Shown one piece after another: positions 48,587 through 57,264 of a stretch of 64,000 nt of DNA. Where the stretch lies: contig JAMCQN010000030.1 in assembly GCA_023382055.1 (NCBI GenBank), positions 1 through 64,000 of the forward strand, in the 5' to 3' direction. The position numbers and the translations under genes are program-made. Within the stretch, counting starts at the first letter, position 1, and each line of letters starts with the position of its first letter. Below the pieces are notes generated by a model. That model saw only the letters and a list, made by a program, of their open reading frames with translations. It was not told where the DNA came from and did not search any database. This DNA is from Chloroflexota bacterium. Lineage in GTDB: Bacteria; Chloroflexota; Anaerolineae; J036; Brachytrichaceae.

Positions 48587-49559
48587 CTGCGCCCGTCTGG
48601 CTGCGCCCGCCGAGTAACAGCCACGCATAAGTCAGTGCGCCTGACGCAATAGCGGCGATGCCGCTGTATAACGGATTGAATTGAGGGGATATAAAACCCT
48701 CAATCGAACCGGCGATCATCAGCAGAGGGATACATCCGCCGGCCAGCACCATGGCCTCGCGCGTCGCCAGAACGAGTGCATCTTTGCGCGACTGTGCGCC
48801 GGGATGGATGATGGCCCAGCCCATACGCAGGCCGGCGCCGCCGGCCATGAAGATCACGCTGAATTCAACGACGCCGTGTCCGATTATAAAATTCAACAGG
48901 CGCCAGCCGATGCCGTAGTGGAAACACAATCCCAGCAGCCCCCCGACGGATAACCCATTCGTCACCAGGATGTACAGAGTGACCAACCCTGCGCTGGCGC
49001 CCCCTGCAAACGCGGCCAGGCTCACGCGGATGTTGTTGGTCATGATAAAGGCTGATGCCGCCGGTCGTTTATCCTCAGGCAGGTCGATCCACAGTTGGCC
49101 TTGCCTGACGAGAGGGATCAACTCTTTTGTGCTGTCATCAAAGGTCCATTCCGCGATATCCGGACGCATGAATACCAGGATACCATTGGCGACAGCCGGC
49201 ACGGTCAAGATGAGGAATGCCGCCAGGATATAAGGGATCAGAGCGCGATATGTACGGGGGAATCGTCGTGCGAGGAAGTCATACAGGTCGATCCTCTGAG
49301 CCGGCCGCCCGCGGTAGACCGCCGAGTGCGCGCGCGCAACCAACTGATTGAGATACACCACCACCGGCTGGCCCGCATAATCGCGCTGCGCCAGAGCAAA
49401 ATCGGAAGTCGCTGTGCGGTACAGGTTCCCGAGTTCCTCCAGTTCGCCCGGTTGCATACGCCGGATGCCGCTGCCGGCGGAGCGCGCGACCAGTTGGCTC
49501 AGACGGTCCCATTTCTCCCGGTTCGCAGCGATAAATTGTTCGGCATTCACAGCAGGCAA
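48564..49559 (-). CDS. Stage II sporulation protein M (SpoIIM)-like membrane protein
   Basis: FMTNNIRVSLAAFAGGASAGLVTLYILVTNGLSVGGLLGLC, GHGVVEFSVIFMAGGAGLRMGWAIIHPG. Confidence 0.9.
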   Translation of the reverse strand: MPAVNAEQFIAANREKWDRLSQLVARSAGSGIRRMQPGELEELGNLYRTATSDFALAQRDYAGQPVVVYLNQLVARAHSAVYRGRPAQRIDLYDFLARRFPRTYRALIPYILAAFLILTVPAVANGILVFMRPDIAEWTFDDSTKELIPLVRQGQLWIDLPEDKRPAASAFIMTNNIRVSLAAFAGGASAGLVTLYILVTNGLSVGGLLGLCFHYGIGWRLLNFIIGHGVVEFSVIFMAGGAGLRMGWAIIHPGAQSRKDALVLATREAMVLAGGCIPLLMIAGSIEGFISPQFNPLYSGIAAIASGALTYAWLLLGGRSQTGAVTESRAL

Positions 49560-49571
49560 TGATAACGGGCG

Positions 49572-49800
49572 TCAATCCGTCATGAGAAAATCGCGCAAGA
49601 TTGCATTGAACGACGTCGGATTCTCAAGAGGGCTGAGATGCCCGGCGCGAGCTGATCCAGCAGCGCCAGCAGATCATCAGCCAGCAGGTCCATCGTAACC
49701 ATTTCCGTCACGGCAGGGCCCCCGGCTTCAATCGTGCCGCCATGTCCGCGCAGATCGGGAGCGATGCAGTGGTATGCCTCAGGCGGAACGACCCAGAAGG
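49572..49800 (-). pseudogene. Alpha/beta hydrolase remnant with internal deletion
   Basis: Frame A: WQQAFWVVPPEAYHCIAPDLRGHGGTIEAGG..MDLLADDLLALLDQL. After a junction near 49640 another frame reads GHLSPLENPTSFNAILRDFLMTD*, matching the C-terminal catalytic-His end. Nucleophile elbow region is missing. Confidence 0.75.
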
Positions 49801-50840
49801 CCTGCTGCCAGTTCACGCAAGACGACAGCGGAGTGTGCGTCGATACCGGCGGAATCCAAAGCGCTGATGGATTTCTCGTAAGCATCCTGTGCGGCCTGCT
49901 CGGTATATTCCCGCCCCCCATTGTTATCGATCAACTGTCGCAGCAATGCCAGGTTGTCGGCGTCGCGCATTGATTGCCGAAAGTAAAGCTCGCGCAATTG
50001 CGCGCTCTTCTCTGCGGCATAAAGCACCGGCAGCGTTTTCTTGTGGTGTCTCAGATCGCTATCCTGTTTGCCGGTGACTGCGGGGTCTCCCCAGATACCC
50101 AGGATGTCGTCCTGTAATTGGAAAGCGATGCCGAGCCATGCGCCAAAATTCGCCAATGCGTTGATGCGAGCCTGCGGCGCGCCTGCCAGGATCGCGCCAA
50201 TGGCGCACGCAGCCTGCGTCAGCGCGCTTGTTTTGCCTTTGATCATCGCCATGTATTCCATCGCAGTGACATCAACGCGGTTTTCAAAACTCAGATCAAA
50301 GTGCTGGCCGATCGTCAGTGCAATGGAGGCTTCATCGAATACCCTGAGCGCCCGCAACACGCGCGTCGCGTCGGTTCCGCGCTCAAGCGCGGTTTCCATG
50401 GCCAGATGCGCCAGGGTGAACATCGCATCGCCGCTGTTGATGGCTTGTGCGTCGCCCCATAGCTTCCACAACGTGGGACGCCCGCGGCGGAGTTCGTCGC
50501 GATCTTCGATGTCGTCGTGAATGAGCGAAAAATTATGCAGCAGCTCGATGGCCGCAGCCGCGGGCAGGGCGCTTTCTGGCTGGCCGCCGCACGCTTCGCA
50601 GCATAGCAGGGTGAGTACCGGCCGGATGCGCTTCCCGCTGTAGACCTGGGCAGCCGTGCCATCGGCATTGGCGAATCCTAGATGGTAGTTCAGCATGGCG
50701 ATGAACGCATCCGGTTGGGCAACGGCAAAACCGGCCTGACTCAGGCCTGCGTTCAAACCGTTGATGATGCGCATCATCTCCTCTTCGATGAGAGGCACAT
50801 ACCGGTCAATGGTGACATTAAGATTCGACTCTGAGTTCAT
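49779..50840 (-). CDS. Polyprenyl (geranylgeranyl/farnesyl) diphosphate synthase
   Basis: LLHNFSLIHDDIEDRDELRRGRPTLW, FQLQDDILGIWGDPAVTGKQDSDLRHHKKTLPVLYA. Confidence 0.95.
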   Translation of the reverse strand: MNSESNLNVTIDRYVPLIEEEMMRIINGLNAGLSQAGFAVAQPDAFIAMLNYHLGFANADGTAAQVYSGKRIRPVLTLLCCEACGGQPESALPAAAAIELLHNFSLIHDDIEDRDELRRGRPTLWKLWGDAQAINSGDAMFTLAHLAMETALERGTDATRVLRALRVFDEASIALTIGQHFDLSFENRVDVTAMEYMAMIKGKTSALTQAACAIGAILAGAPQARINALANFGAWLGIAFQLQDDILGIWGDPAVTGKQDSDLRHHKKTLPVLYAAEKSAQLRELYFRQSMRDADNLALLRQLIDNNGGREYTEQAAQDAYEKSISALDSAGIDAHSAVVLRELAAGLLGRSA

Positions 50841-51564
50841 AATCCTGGGCAGTTCTACCCGAGTTGATATGCCGGCGCGCGATCAGCGCCAGCATCAGCC
50901 ATGTTGTGCCAAGCAGATAACCGGCCAGTACATCACTGGGCCAGTGCACGCCAAGATAGAGCCGGCCGTATCCGACGCCAACGATAGTCAGTGCTGCAAA
51001 CGTGAGTGTAACCCATCTGATCACAGGCGTTCTCCACGCAATGACCGATAACGCCCCATAGGTAACGAGTACCGTGCAGGCATGCCCGCTTGGAAAAGAG
51101 AATTGCTGGAAGGGCGCGCGGATCTCAGGCAGCAACTGCTGGATTCTCTCCACGTCCGGAGGCAGTCGCCCGATCAGCACTCGCATCAGGATATCAATTC
51201 CTACAGCGCCGCAGAAGGCAATGAGGGGCCAGGCTGCCGCGATGATAATGACAATATCCTGCCTGTGAAGCGATGATCGACTGATTGCAGTCGCCTTTAC
51301 AACGCGGCGCAATTCCATCAGGCTGAGCAACAGACAAACCACCATCGCCGGAACGGCTGAGCCGATAAAGGTCAGCACGGAGATGGCCTGCGTAAGGAAG
51401 GTCGTGCGCGCAGATATCGCTGCTGCCAGTACCTGAAGATCTCCGGGGGCGTTTCTGCCCGACACGACGATGATTGTGAGAGCACTCAGCGCCACTAAGC
51501 ATAAAAGGATGATGATGACCGGCAGCCTGCTTTGTGGCGCGGGCATTGTGCGAGTTGAAGTCAT
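50818..51564 (-). CDS. PAP2-superfamily phosphatase
   Basis: QFSFPSGHACTVLVTYGAL, RLYLGVHWPSDVLAGYLLG. Confidence 0.93.
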   Translation of the reverse strand: MTSTRTMPAPQSRLPVIIILLCLVALSALTIIVVSGRNAPGDLQVLAAAISARTTFLTQAISVLTFIGSAVPAMVVCLLLSLMELRRVVKATAISRSSLHRQDIVIIIAAAWPLIAFCGAVGIDILMRVLIGRLPPDVERIQQLLPEIRAPFQQFSFPSGHACTVLVTYGALSVIAWRTPVIRWVTLTFAALTIVGVGYGRLYLGVHWPSDVLAGYLLGTTWLMLALIARRHINSGRTAQDYELRVES

Positions 51565-51643
51565 ACGGCGTTATGTTGTGTCGTTACGTACTGCTTTGTC
51601 ATTTCCAAATCACTACTATTATCAATAGGTTGATAATTATGGC

Positions 51644-52468
51644 ATGATTATGACGTTCGAACTGATGGGCATGCAGTTGCGGCGTATGGCCGATGCGGAG
51701 TCGATGACCGCTGCTTCGGCATTATTGCCGCCGGGCTCATATACGACTTTCCGCACCTATTCGGGCAACCGTGTATTGAGGCTGGAGCAACATGTGCGTC
51801 GTTTGCAGGAATCCGCTGCTTTGCTCAATCTGCACGGCGATCTCGATTACGAGACGGTGCGCGCCGGGCTGGGGCAGGTTATTCAGAACGCAGGATACAC
51901 CGAATCTCGTTTCCGGCTGACGTTCTCGCCCCCACGCTTTTTCCTTTCAGTTGAGCCATTTACGCCGTATCCGCCGCAATACTATACCGAGGGTGTCCGG
52001 TGCATTACCGTCGGCGCGCACCGCGATAACCCGCACGCCAAAAGCACCTCATTTATCGCATCGGCGGGCAGCGCTTATCACAGTCTGCCCGCAAGCATAC
52101 ACGAGGGGTTGATGGTGGCAGGGGACGGCGCAGTTCTGGAAGGCTTGAGCAGCAGTTTCTTCGCGCTTCTGGGCGGTGTGCTGCATACTGAACAGGGCCG
52201 GGCTCTGGTCGGTGTGACCCAATCGCTTGTGCTGGAGTTGGCGCGCGCCATTGCCCCGCAGATAGCGCTGTCGACGCATGCGGTGCAATTGGCCGACCTA
52301 CCGCGTGTGCAGGAGTGCTTTATAACCAGCGTCTCTCGTGAGATCATGCCGGTTGTTCAGATTGATGATACGCCCGTCGCAGACGGCAGGCCTGGCCCAC
52401 TCACGCGGAACCTGATGCAGGGATTGCACGACCTGATCATGCGCGAGGCGCAGAGTGTGCTGGACTAA
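51644..52468 (+). CDS. Class IV aminotransferase (IlvE/PabC-like)
   Basis: YTTFRTYSGNRVLRLEQHVRRLQESAALL, GDGAVLEGLSSSFFALLGGVLHT, ECFITSVSREIMPVVQID. Confidence 0.92.
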   Translation: MIMTFELMGMQLRRMADAESMTAASALLPPGSYTTFRTYSGNRVLRLEQHVRRLQESAALLNLHGDLDYETVRAGLGQVIQNAGYTESRFRLTFSPPRFFLSVEPFTPYPPQYYTEGVRCITVGAHRDNPHAKSTSFIASAGSAYHSLPASIHEGLMVAGDGAVLEGLSSSFFALLGGVLHTEQGRALVGVTQSLVLELARAIAPQIALSTHAVQLADLPRVQECFITSVSREIMPVVQIDDTPVADGRPGPLTRNLMQGLHDLIMREAQSVLD

Positions 52469-52483
52469 AGACCTGATCCGATC

Positions 52484-52516
52484 ATATATCTGACTTCTCG
52501 CAGAAGTCAGACATAT
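52484..52516. repeat. 33-nt palindromic element, copy 2
   Basis: ATATATCTGACTTCT-CGC-AGAAGTCAGACATAT (one mismatch), between convergent genes. Confidence 0.93.
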
Positions 52517-52536
52517 GGGTTCCTATCGGGCAGGAA

Positions 52537-53709
52537 CTAAGGCAACGTTGTGCCTGCAGTCGTGATCGTCGATGTATTGCTGATCGGTGCGCTGTCCGGG
52601 TTTGCCCGCGTCTCAACGGCCGCGTTTGGCGCCGTGGAGAAAAACGAGTCTCGCAGTTCGGCGATCTTGGCGCGTATCGGCACCTGCACCCACTGCGGCG
52701 GGTCGGTCATGGTGGATGCAAATTCAGAATAAGTCTGGTCCAGCACTGCCACCCTGATATGGTCGCGATCGACCTTCTGTGCCAGTGCAGCCAGTTGCTG
52801 CATCTGATCCAGCGTGAGGTCGGTTTTCACAGACTGGTTCAATTTCTCGATCAACTGCGGGGCGCTGGCGAGTAAAGACAGGAATACCTTTGGATCGGAT
52901 ACCTTGTCTTTGACCGCCAGCAGCACAAGTTGCTGATCGCGGGCGCGGTCAAAGTCGCCGTTGACAAGGCTGTGGCGGGTGCGAGCAAATTTCAACGCCG
53001 TGGCGCCGTCCATGTTGTGAATCCCCTTGGTGATACTGAAAACTTCGGTCCCGTAGTCGCTGGTTGGGTATTCCGGATCGTAGATATCCAGCGGGACATC
53101 GACCGTAACGCCGCCGATCTGGTCGACAAAGTCCTCGAATGCAGAGAAGTTGACCCGCACGTAAAAGTTGATGGGTATCCCCAGGAGCTGCTCGACGGTT
53201 TTGCGCGCCAGTTCCGACCCGCCGCCGGGATAGTTATAAGCGTCCCCGAGGAAATTAGCCGTGTTGATGCGCCCGTTGTCGTATCCCGGAATCGGCACCC
53301 ACAGGTCGCGCGGAACCGACAGAATGCCTGCCTGCAACGTGACCGGGTCAAGAGTGAGGATGATCATGGTGTCGGTGCGGCCCGGGTCTTTCTCGCCGAT
53401 GCGTTGGTCAATTCCAGTCACCAGCACATTCACGCGCTCTTTGCCGTTCCATGGGCGCGGCAACCGGATTGCCGGTGTCTGTGTAACGACGACAGGTGTT
53501 CCTGCGGCATTGACGGGGTCCGGCGTAGTGTAATAGTCGATATTGACTTGCACTGTGGAACCGTAGTTGCACAACCAGTTCGCAGCCAGCTCCCCGCCGG
53601 CGCAGAAGTTATAGGCAGCCCGATTCACCAGGACACTCGCCGCGATGCCGATTATCAGCAACAGAGCGAACGCCCAGAATAGTCTCCTTCTAAGCCATGT
53701 TGCAATCAC
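52537..53709 (-). CDS. LytR-CpsA-Psr (LCP) family protein
   Basis: VNVLVTGIDQRIGEKDPGRTDTMIILTLDPVTLQAGILSVPRDLWVPIPGY, HNMDGATALKFARTRHSLVNGDFDRARDQQLVLLA. Confidence 0.96.
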   Translation of the reverse strand: MIATWLRRRLFWAFALLLIIGIAASVLVNRAAYNFCAGGELAANWLCNYGSTVQVNIDYYTTPDPVNAAGTPVVVTQTPAIRLPRPWNGKERVNVLVTGIDQRIGEKDPGRTDTMIILTLDPVTLQAGILSVPRDLWVPIPGYDNGRINTANFLGDAYNYPGGGSELARKTVEQLLGIPINFYVRVNFSAFEDFVDQIGGVTVDVPLDIYDPEYPTSDYGTEVFSITKGIHNMDGATALKFARTRHSLVNGDFDRARDQQLVLLAVKDKVSDPKVFLSLLASAPQLIEKLNQSVKTDLTLDQMQQLAALAQKVDRDHIRVAVLDQTYSEFASTMTDPPQWVQVPIRAKIAELRDSFFSTAPNAAVETRANPDSAPISNTSTITTAGTTLP

Positions 53710-53826
53710 GTCGTGAATATACCATCAATAAATCCGCGGGGGCTGCGGATTTTCGACGAAACATTAACGATTGCCCCACTATACTCGTCTATGCATGGTC
53801 TGCTTCCGGGTTAGAATCGCTTCACC

Positions 53827-54729
53827 ATGTATGAATTCAGATACACGCAGGACGTCGATGCCGCCATCAAAGCCCGTCAGCCCGTGGTTGCGCTGGAGTC
53901 GACGCTCATCACACATGGATTTGCATATCCGCGCAACATACAGACCGCGACACAAATTGAAGTGGTCATTAAAACCACCGGAGCACAACCCGCCACCATC
54001 GCCGTTCTGGGCGGGCAGGTCGCCATCGGACTTACTCATGAGCAACTAGAAGCACTCGCAGCCAGTAAGACAGCGCGCAAATGCAGCGTGCGCGATCTTG
54101 GGATCGTGGCCGGGTTGGGACTCGACGGTTCGACCACGGTCGCCGCAACGATGTTCATCGCCGCCAGGGCGGGTATTGGCGTCTTCTCAACCGGAGGCAT
54201 CGGCGGCGTGCATCGTGGACACCCGTATGACGTCAGCGCAGACCTGACTGAGTTAGGCAGGACACCGGTCACGGTCGTGTGCGCCGGGCCCAAGGCGCTA
54301 CTCGACCTGCCGTTGACGTTCGAGCATCTCGAAACGCTGGGCGTGCCCGTTATCGGTTACCAGACCGATGAGATACCCGCGTTCTACTCGCGCAGCAGTG
54401 GCTTAAGGGCGGATGCCCGTGTTGACACTCCTGACGAACTGGCCGCGATCATTAAGGCGCGCCGCGCGCTGGGTCTGCCGGGTGGCGAACTGGTCTGCGT
54501 GCCGGCGCCCTCTGATTCTGAGTTGCCGCGCGATGTGGCCGAGCAGGCGATCGTCGCAGCACAGCGGATGGCGGATGAACAAGGCATCCATGGCGCGGCT
54601 GCGACGCCCTTTCTGCTTGACCAGATCGCCAAACTCACCCACGGCGCCAGTGTGCGCGCCAACATAGCCCTGCTTGTGAATAATGCGCGCGTTGCGGCGC
54701 AACTGGCTATCGCCCTGGCCGCGTCCTGA
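53827..54729 (+). CDS. psuG: Pseudouridine-5'-phosphate glycosidase
   Basis: VVALESTLITHGFAYPRNIQTA, GLDGSTTVAATMFIAARAGIGVFSTGGIGGVHRG, LETLGVPVIGYQTDEIPAFYSRSSG. Confidence 0.97.
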   Translation: MYEFRYTQDVDAAIKARQPVVALESTLITHGFAYPRNIQTATQIEVVIKTTGAQPATIAVLGGQVAIGLTHEQLEALAASKTARKCSVRDLGIVAGLGLDGSTTVAATMFIAARAGIGVFSTGGIGGVHRGHPYDVSADLTELGRTPVTVVCAGPKALLDLPLTFEHLETLGVPVIGYQTDEIPAFYSRSSGLRADARVDTPDELAAIIKARRALGLPGGELVCVPAPSDSELPRDVAEQAIVAAQRMADEQGIHGAAATPFLLDQIAKLTHGASVRANIALLVNNARVAAQLAIALAAS

Positions 54730-54924
54730 ATAATAGAGGCGACCACGCGCAAGGCGCTATACCTGCTCGACTTTGCAGGACGCCCCGACATCCCTGTCGC
54801 ACGTGGCGCATCGCAGCCTCTGGTCAACCCGCCGGGTGCGACCGCCGATACGGTGCACTGTTTGATGAGAGTGGACTGCGCGCGTCCCCTGCGCATGGTT
54901 AAGGAACGCCTCACCAGTCACTGA
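54730..54924 (+). pseudogene. Nucleoside hydrolase (IUNH-family) fragment
   Basis: In-frame reading from 54730: IIEATTRKALYLLDFAGRPDIPVARGASQPLVNPPG..., matching the IUNH LxxAGRPDIPVAxGAxxPL segment without the N-terminal metal-binding or downstream regions. Confidence 0.65.
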
Positions 54925-54943
54925 TGCCGCGAAGGGTGCGCGT

Positions 54944-55534
54944 TCAAGGCGCCTTTGGCGGCTTTGTCCTGGGTTTCGCCGGTTTGCGGGGCGCTGTGGC
55001 ATGCGATTTGCGCCGCACGGCGCGTTGCGGCCGTTTGGCGGCGGGTTTGTCGCCGCCAGCCGCTGGTTCGTCCTGCGATTCACTCGGCGCAGGCGCTGGA
55101 GGTGCGCCCATTTCGTCGTCCATCATGTCGCCGCCCGGCTCGCCAAAAAGGTCGCCCATAGACTGTTCGATCTTTTCCGGGTCTTCGCCTTTCTCCAGCC
55201 GGCCGACGATTTCATCGAACTCCGGTCCCATTTCCTCGCCGCTCTCCGAGGCCATCTTGCGCATCACGCGCCCGAGCGCGCGGGGGTCATTCTCGTCCAG
55301 ACCGCCCAGCTCATTCATGAGACTGTCATCCATGTCGCCGCCGTCAGGCTGATTTGCGTCTGCGGCGCTCTTGCCGCCGCCTCGGATCACCCGCACGCGC
55401 GGCATCAGTTTGCTCAGTTTTGCGCTGCCGCAGTAGGTACAGCGCGCGGCTGATTCATCTACCGCGCTGATGGAGCGCCAGAAAATCGAAACTTTACGAT
55501 GACAGTTGGAACAACGATATTCGTAGATCGGCAT
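54944..55534 (-). CDS. FmdB-family zinc ribbon protein with long low-complexity C-terminus
   Basis: MPIYEYRCSNCHRKVSIFWRSISAVDESAARCTYCGSAKLSKLMPRV; acidic middle and Lys/Arg/Pro/Ala-rich tail. Confidence 0.92.
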   Translation of the reverse strand: MPIYEYRCSNCHRKVSIFWRSISAVDESAARCTYCGSAKLSKLMPRVRVIRGGGKSAADANQPDGGDMDDSLMNELGGLDENDPRALGRVMRKMASESGEEMGPEFDEIVGRLEKGEDPEKIEQSMGDLFGEPGGDMMDDEMGAPPAPAPSESQDEPAAGGDKPAAKRPQRAVRRKSHATAPRKPAKPRTKPPKAP

Positions 55535-55642
55535 GATAGTATTTTATTAGATGAACCAGCCTGATTTTTTCCGCTGACTGGTAATGTATTCGTGTATTTT
55601 ACTTGGTGTGTCTGTCTGTGCGGTAGAATCACTCATCACTCA

Positions 55643-56296
55643 ATGCATAGCCAAACCGAGTCTCAGGAAACAATAACGACGACTCCCGATCTATACAATC
55701 GGCCGTGGTCGCCTTTATTGGTGGTTATCTCCGGGCCGTCCGGGGCGGGCAAGGATACGTTATTGCAGCGCCTGAAAGATCATGGTTATGACTTTTCGTT
55801 TGTCGTCACCATGACCACCCGCCCGAAGCGTGAAAACGAGGTGGAAGGTAAAGATTACTTCTTTGTGCCGATGGCGCATTTCACCCAGATGATCGCCGAT
55901 GATGAATTTCTGGAATACAGCAGGGTCTATGGAGATTACAAGGGTATTCCCAAGGCGCAAGTACGGCGCGCCTGGGATAGCGGCAAGGATGTACTGATGC
56001 GTATCGACGTGCAGGGGGCCGCCAAAGTGCGGGCTATCGTCCCGGACGCCGTCACCATTTTTCTGGCGCCTGAATCGGAAGCCGAACTCGTACACCGCCT
56101 GGTTGAGCGCCATACCGAGACTCCGGATGCGCTCGAACGCCGCATTGCTACCGCACGCGAGGAGATGACTCGCCTGTGCGAGTTCGGTTACGTGGTCGTC
56201 AATCCATCCAATCACATCGATGCCGCTGTCGAGAAAATCATCAGCATCATCTCCGCCGAGCATTGTCGTGTAGATCGTCATCCCACCTGTCTCTAG
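55643..56296 (+). CDS. gmk: Guanylate kinase
   Basis: LLVVISGPSGAGKDTLLQRL, VVTMTTRPKRENEVEGKDYFFV, DVLMRIDVQGAAKVRAIVPDAVTIFL. Start trimmed to 55643. Confidence 0.96.
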   Translation: MHSQTESQETITTTPDLYNRPWSPLLVVISGPSGAGKDTLLQRLKDHGYDFSFVVTMTTRPKRENEVEGKDYFFVPMAHFTQMIADDEFLEYSRVYGDYKGIPKAQVRRAWDSGKDVLMRIDVQGAAKVRAIVPDAVTIFLAPESEAELVHRLVERHTETPDALERRIATAREEMTRLCEFGYVVVNPSNHIDAAVEKIISIISAEHCRVDRHPTCL

Positions 56297-57097
56297 ATGA
56301 ACCCTCAACCATCTCCAGCGCAACCGCCAAGACCTTCAAGGCGAGTCCGCCTGCCAACGGAACAACCGCTGTGGACCTATATCCTGATTGCGATCAATGT
56401 CGTCGTGTACCTGGCGCTCGAAGCTACCGGGGGCAGCGAGAATGCCCGTAACCTCGTTCGCTTCGGCGCGAATTACGCGCCGCTGGTGACCCAGGGAGAA
56501 TACTGGCGCCTCCTGACATCAAACTTCCTGCATATCGGCGTGCTGCATATCCTGTTCAATATGTACGCACTGTACATTCTCGGCCGCGAGACAGAGCCGG
56601 TCTTCGGACGGGCTCGTTTCCTGGTGATCTACCTGTTGTCGGGGATCAGCGGTTCCATCTTCAGCTATATGTTGACTCAGGGATTGTCGGCAGGCGCTTC
56701 CACCTCGTTATTCGGGCTCTTTGGGGCGCTGGCGGTGTTCTTCTACAAACAGCGCCAGATGCTTGGCGACATGGGCCGGCAGCGCCTGATCAACCTGGGT
56801 GTGATCCTGGCGATCAACATCATCATCGACCTCAGCCCAGGCAGCCGAATCGATATCTGGGGTCATGCCGGCGGGCTGATCGGCGGCGTGCTGCTGGCGT
56901 GGGTCCTGTGCCCGGTCTACGCATTCAGCAATTCGTTGATGAACACCATCAATGTTGCGGCTGGCGCTGATGCTGCCAACCTGCCGGCGGTGATTCTGGT
57001 CGATACCAACTCCTTGCGAAAGCAGGCGTTCAACGTGGGTTTGTTTGGCCTGGGTCTGGTGGTGTTGACGATGATAGCCCGGCTGGTACAAACCTGA
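56297..57097 (+). CDS. Rhomboid-family intramembrane serine protease
   Basis: LTSNFLHIGVLHILFNMYALYILG, LSAGASTSLFGLFGALAVFF, DIWGHAGGLIGGVLLAW; ATG immediately follows the gmk stop. Confidence 0.93.
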   Translation: MNPQPSPAQPPRPSRRVRLPTEQPLWTYILIAINVVVYLALEATGGSENARNLVRFGANYAPLVTQGEYWRLLTSNFLHIGVLHILFNMYALYILGRETEPVFGRARFLVIYLLSGISGSIFSYMLTQGLSAGASTSLFGLFGALAVFFYKQRQMLGDMGRQRLINLGVILAINIIIDLSPGSRIDIWGHAGGLIGGVLLAWVLCPVYAFSNSLMNTINVAAGADAANLPAVILVDTNSLRKQAFNVGLFGLGLVVLTMIARLVQT

Positions 57098-57153
57098 TTC
57101 CAGTAATAGACTTGCAATAAAGCCTGTTCAAATCAGCCTGGTAAACGCAATTT

Positions 57154-57264
57154 CCTGCTGTCCATAATGGTTCCTGACGGGGTGGGGTTATTGTTTGCAG
57201 TAAGGGGATATCGGCCGTAGCCGCAAGGGGTTAAGCGGCGCTTCCGGCGATGATGGACAGCGGG
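57154..57264. other. Candidate structured RNA/leader element bounded by a 12-bp closing stem
   Basis: CCTGCTGTCCAT (57154-57165) pairs with ATGGACAGCGGG (57253-57264) with one wobble; inner hairpin GCCGC-AAGGGGTTAA-GCGGC at 57220-57239; lies upstream of the epimerase gene. Confidence 0.4.
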
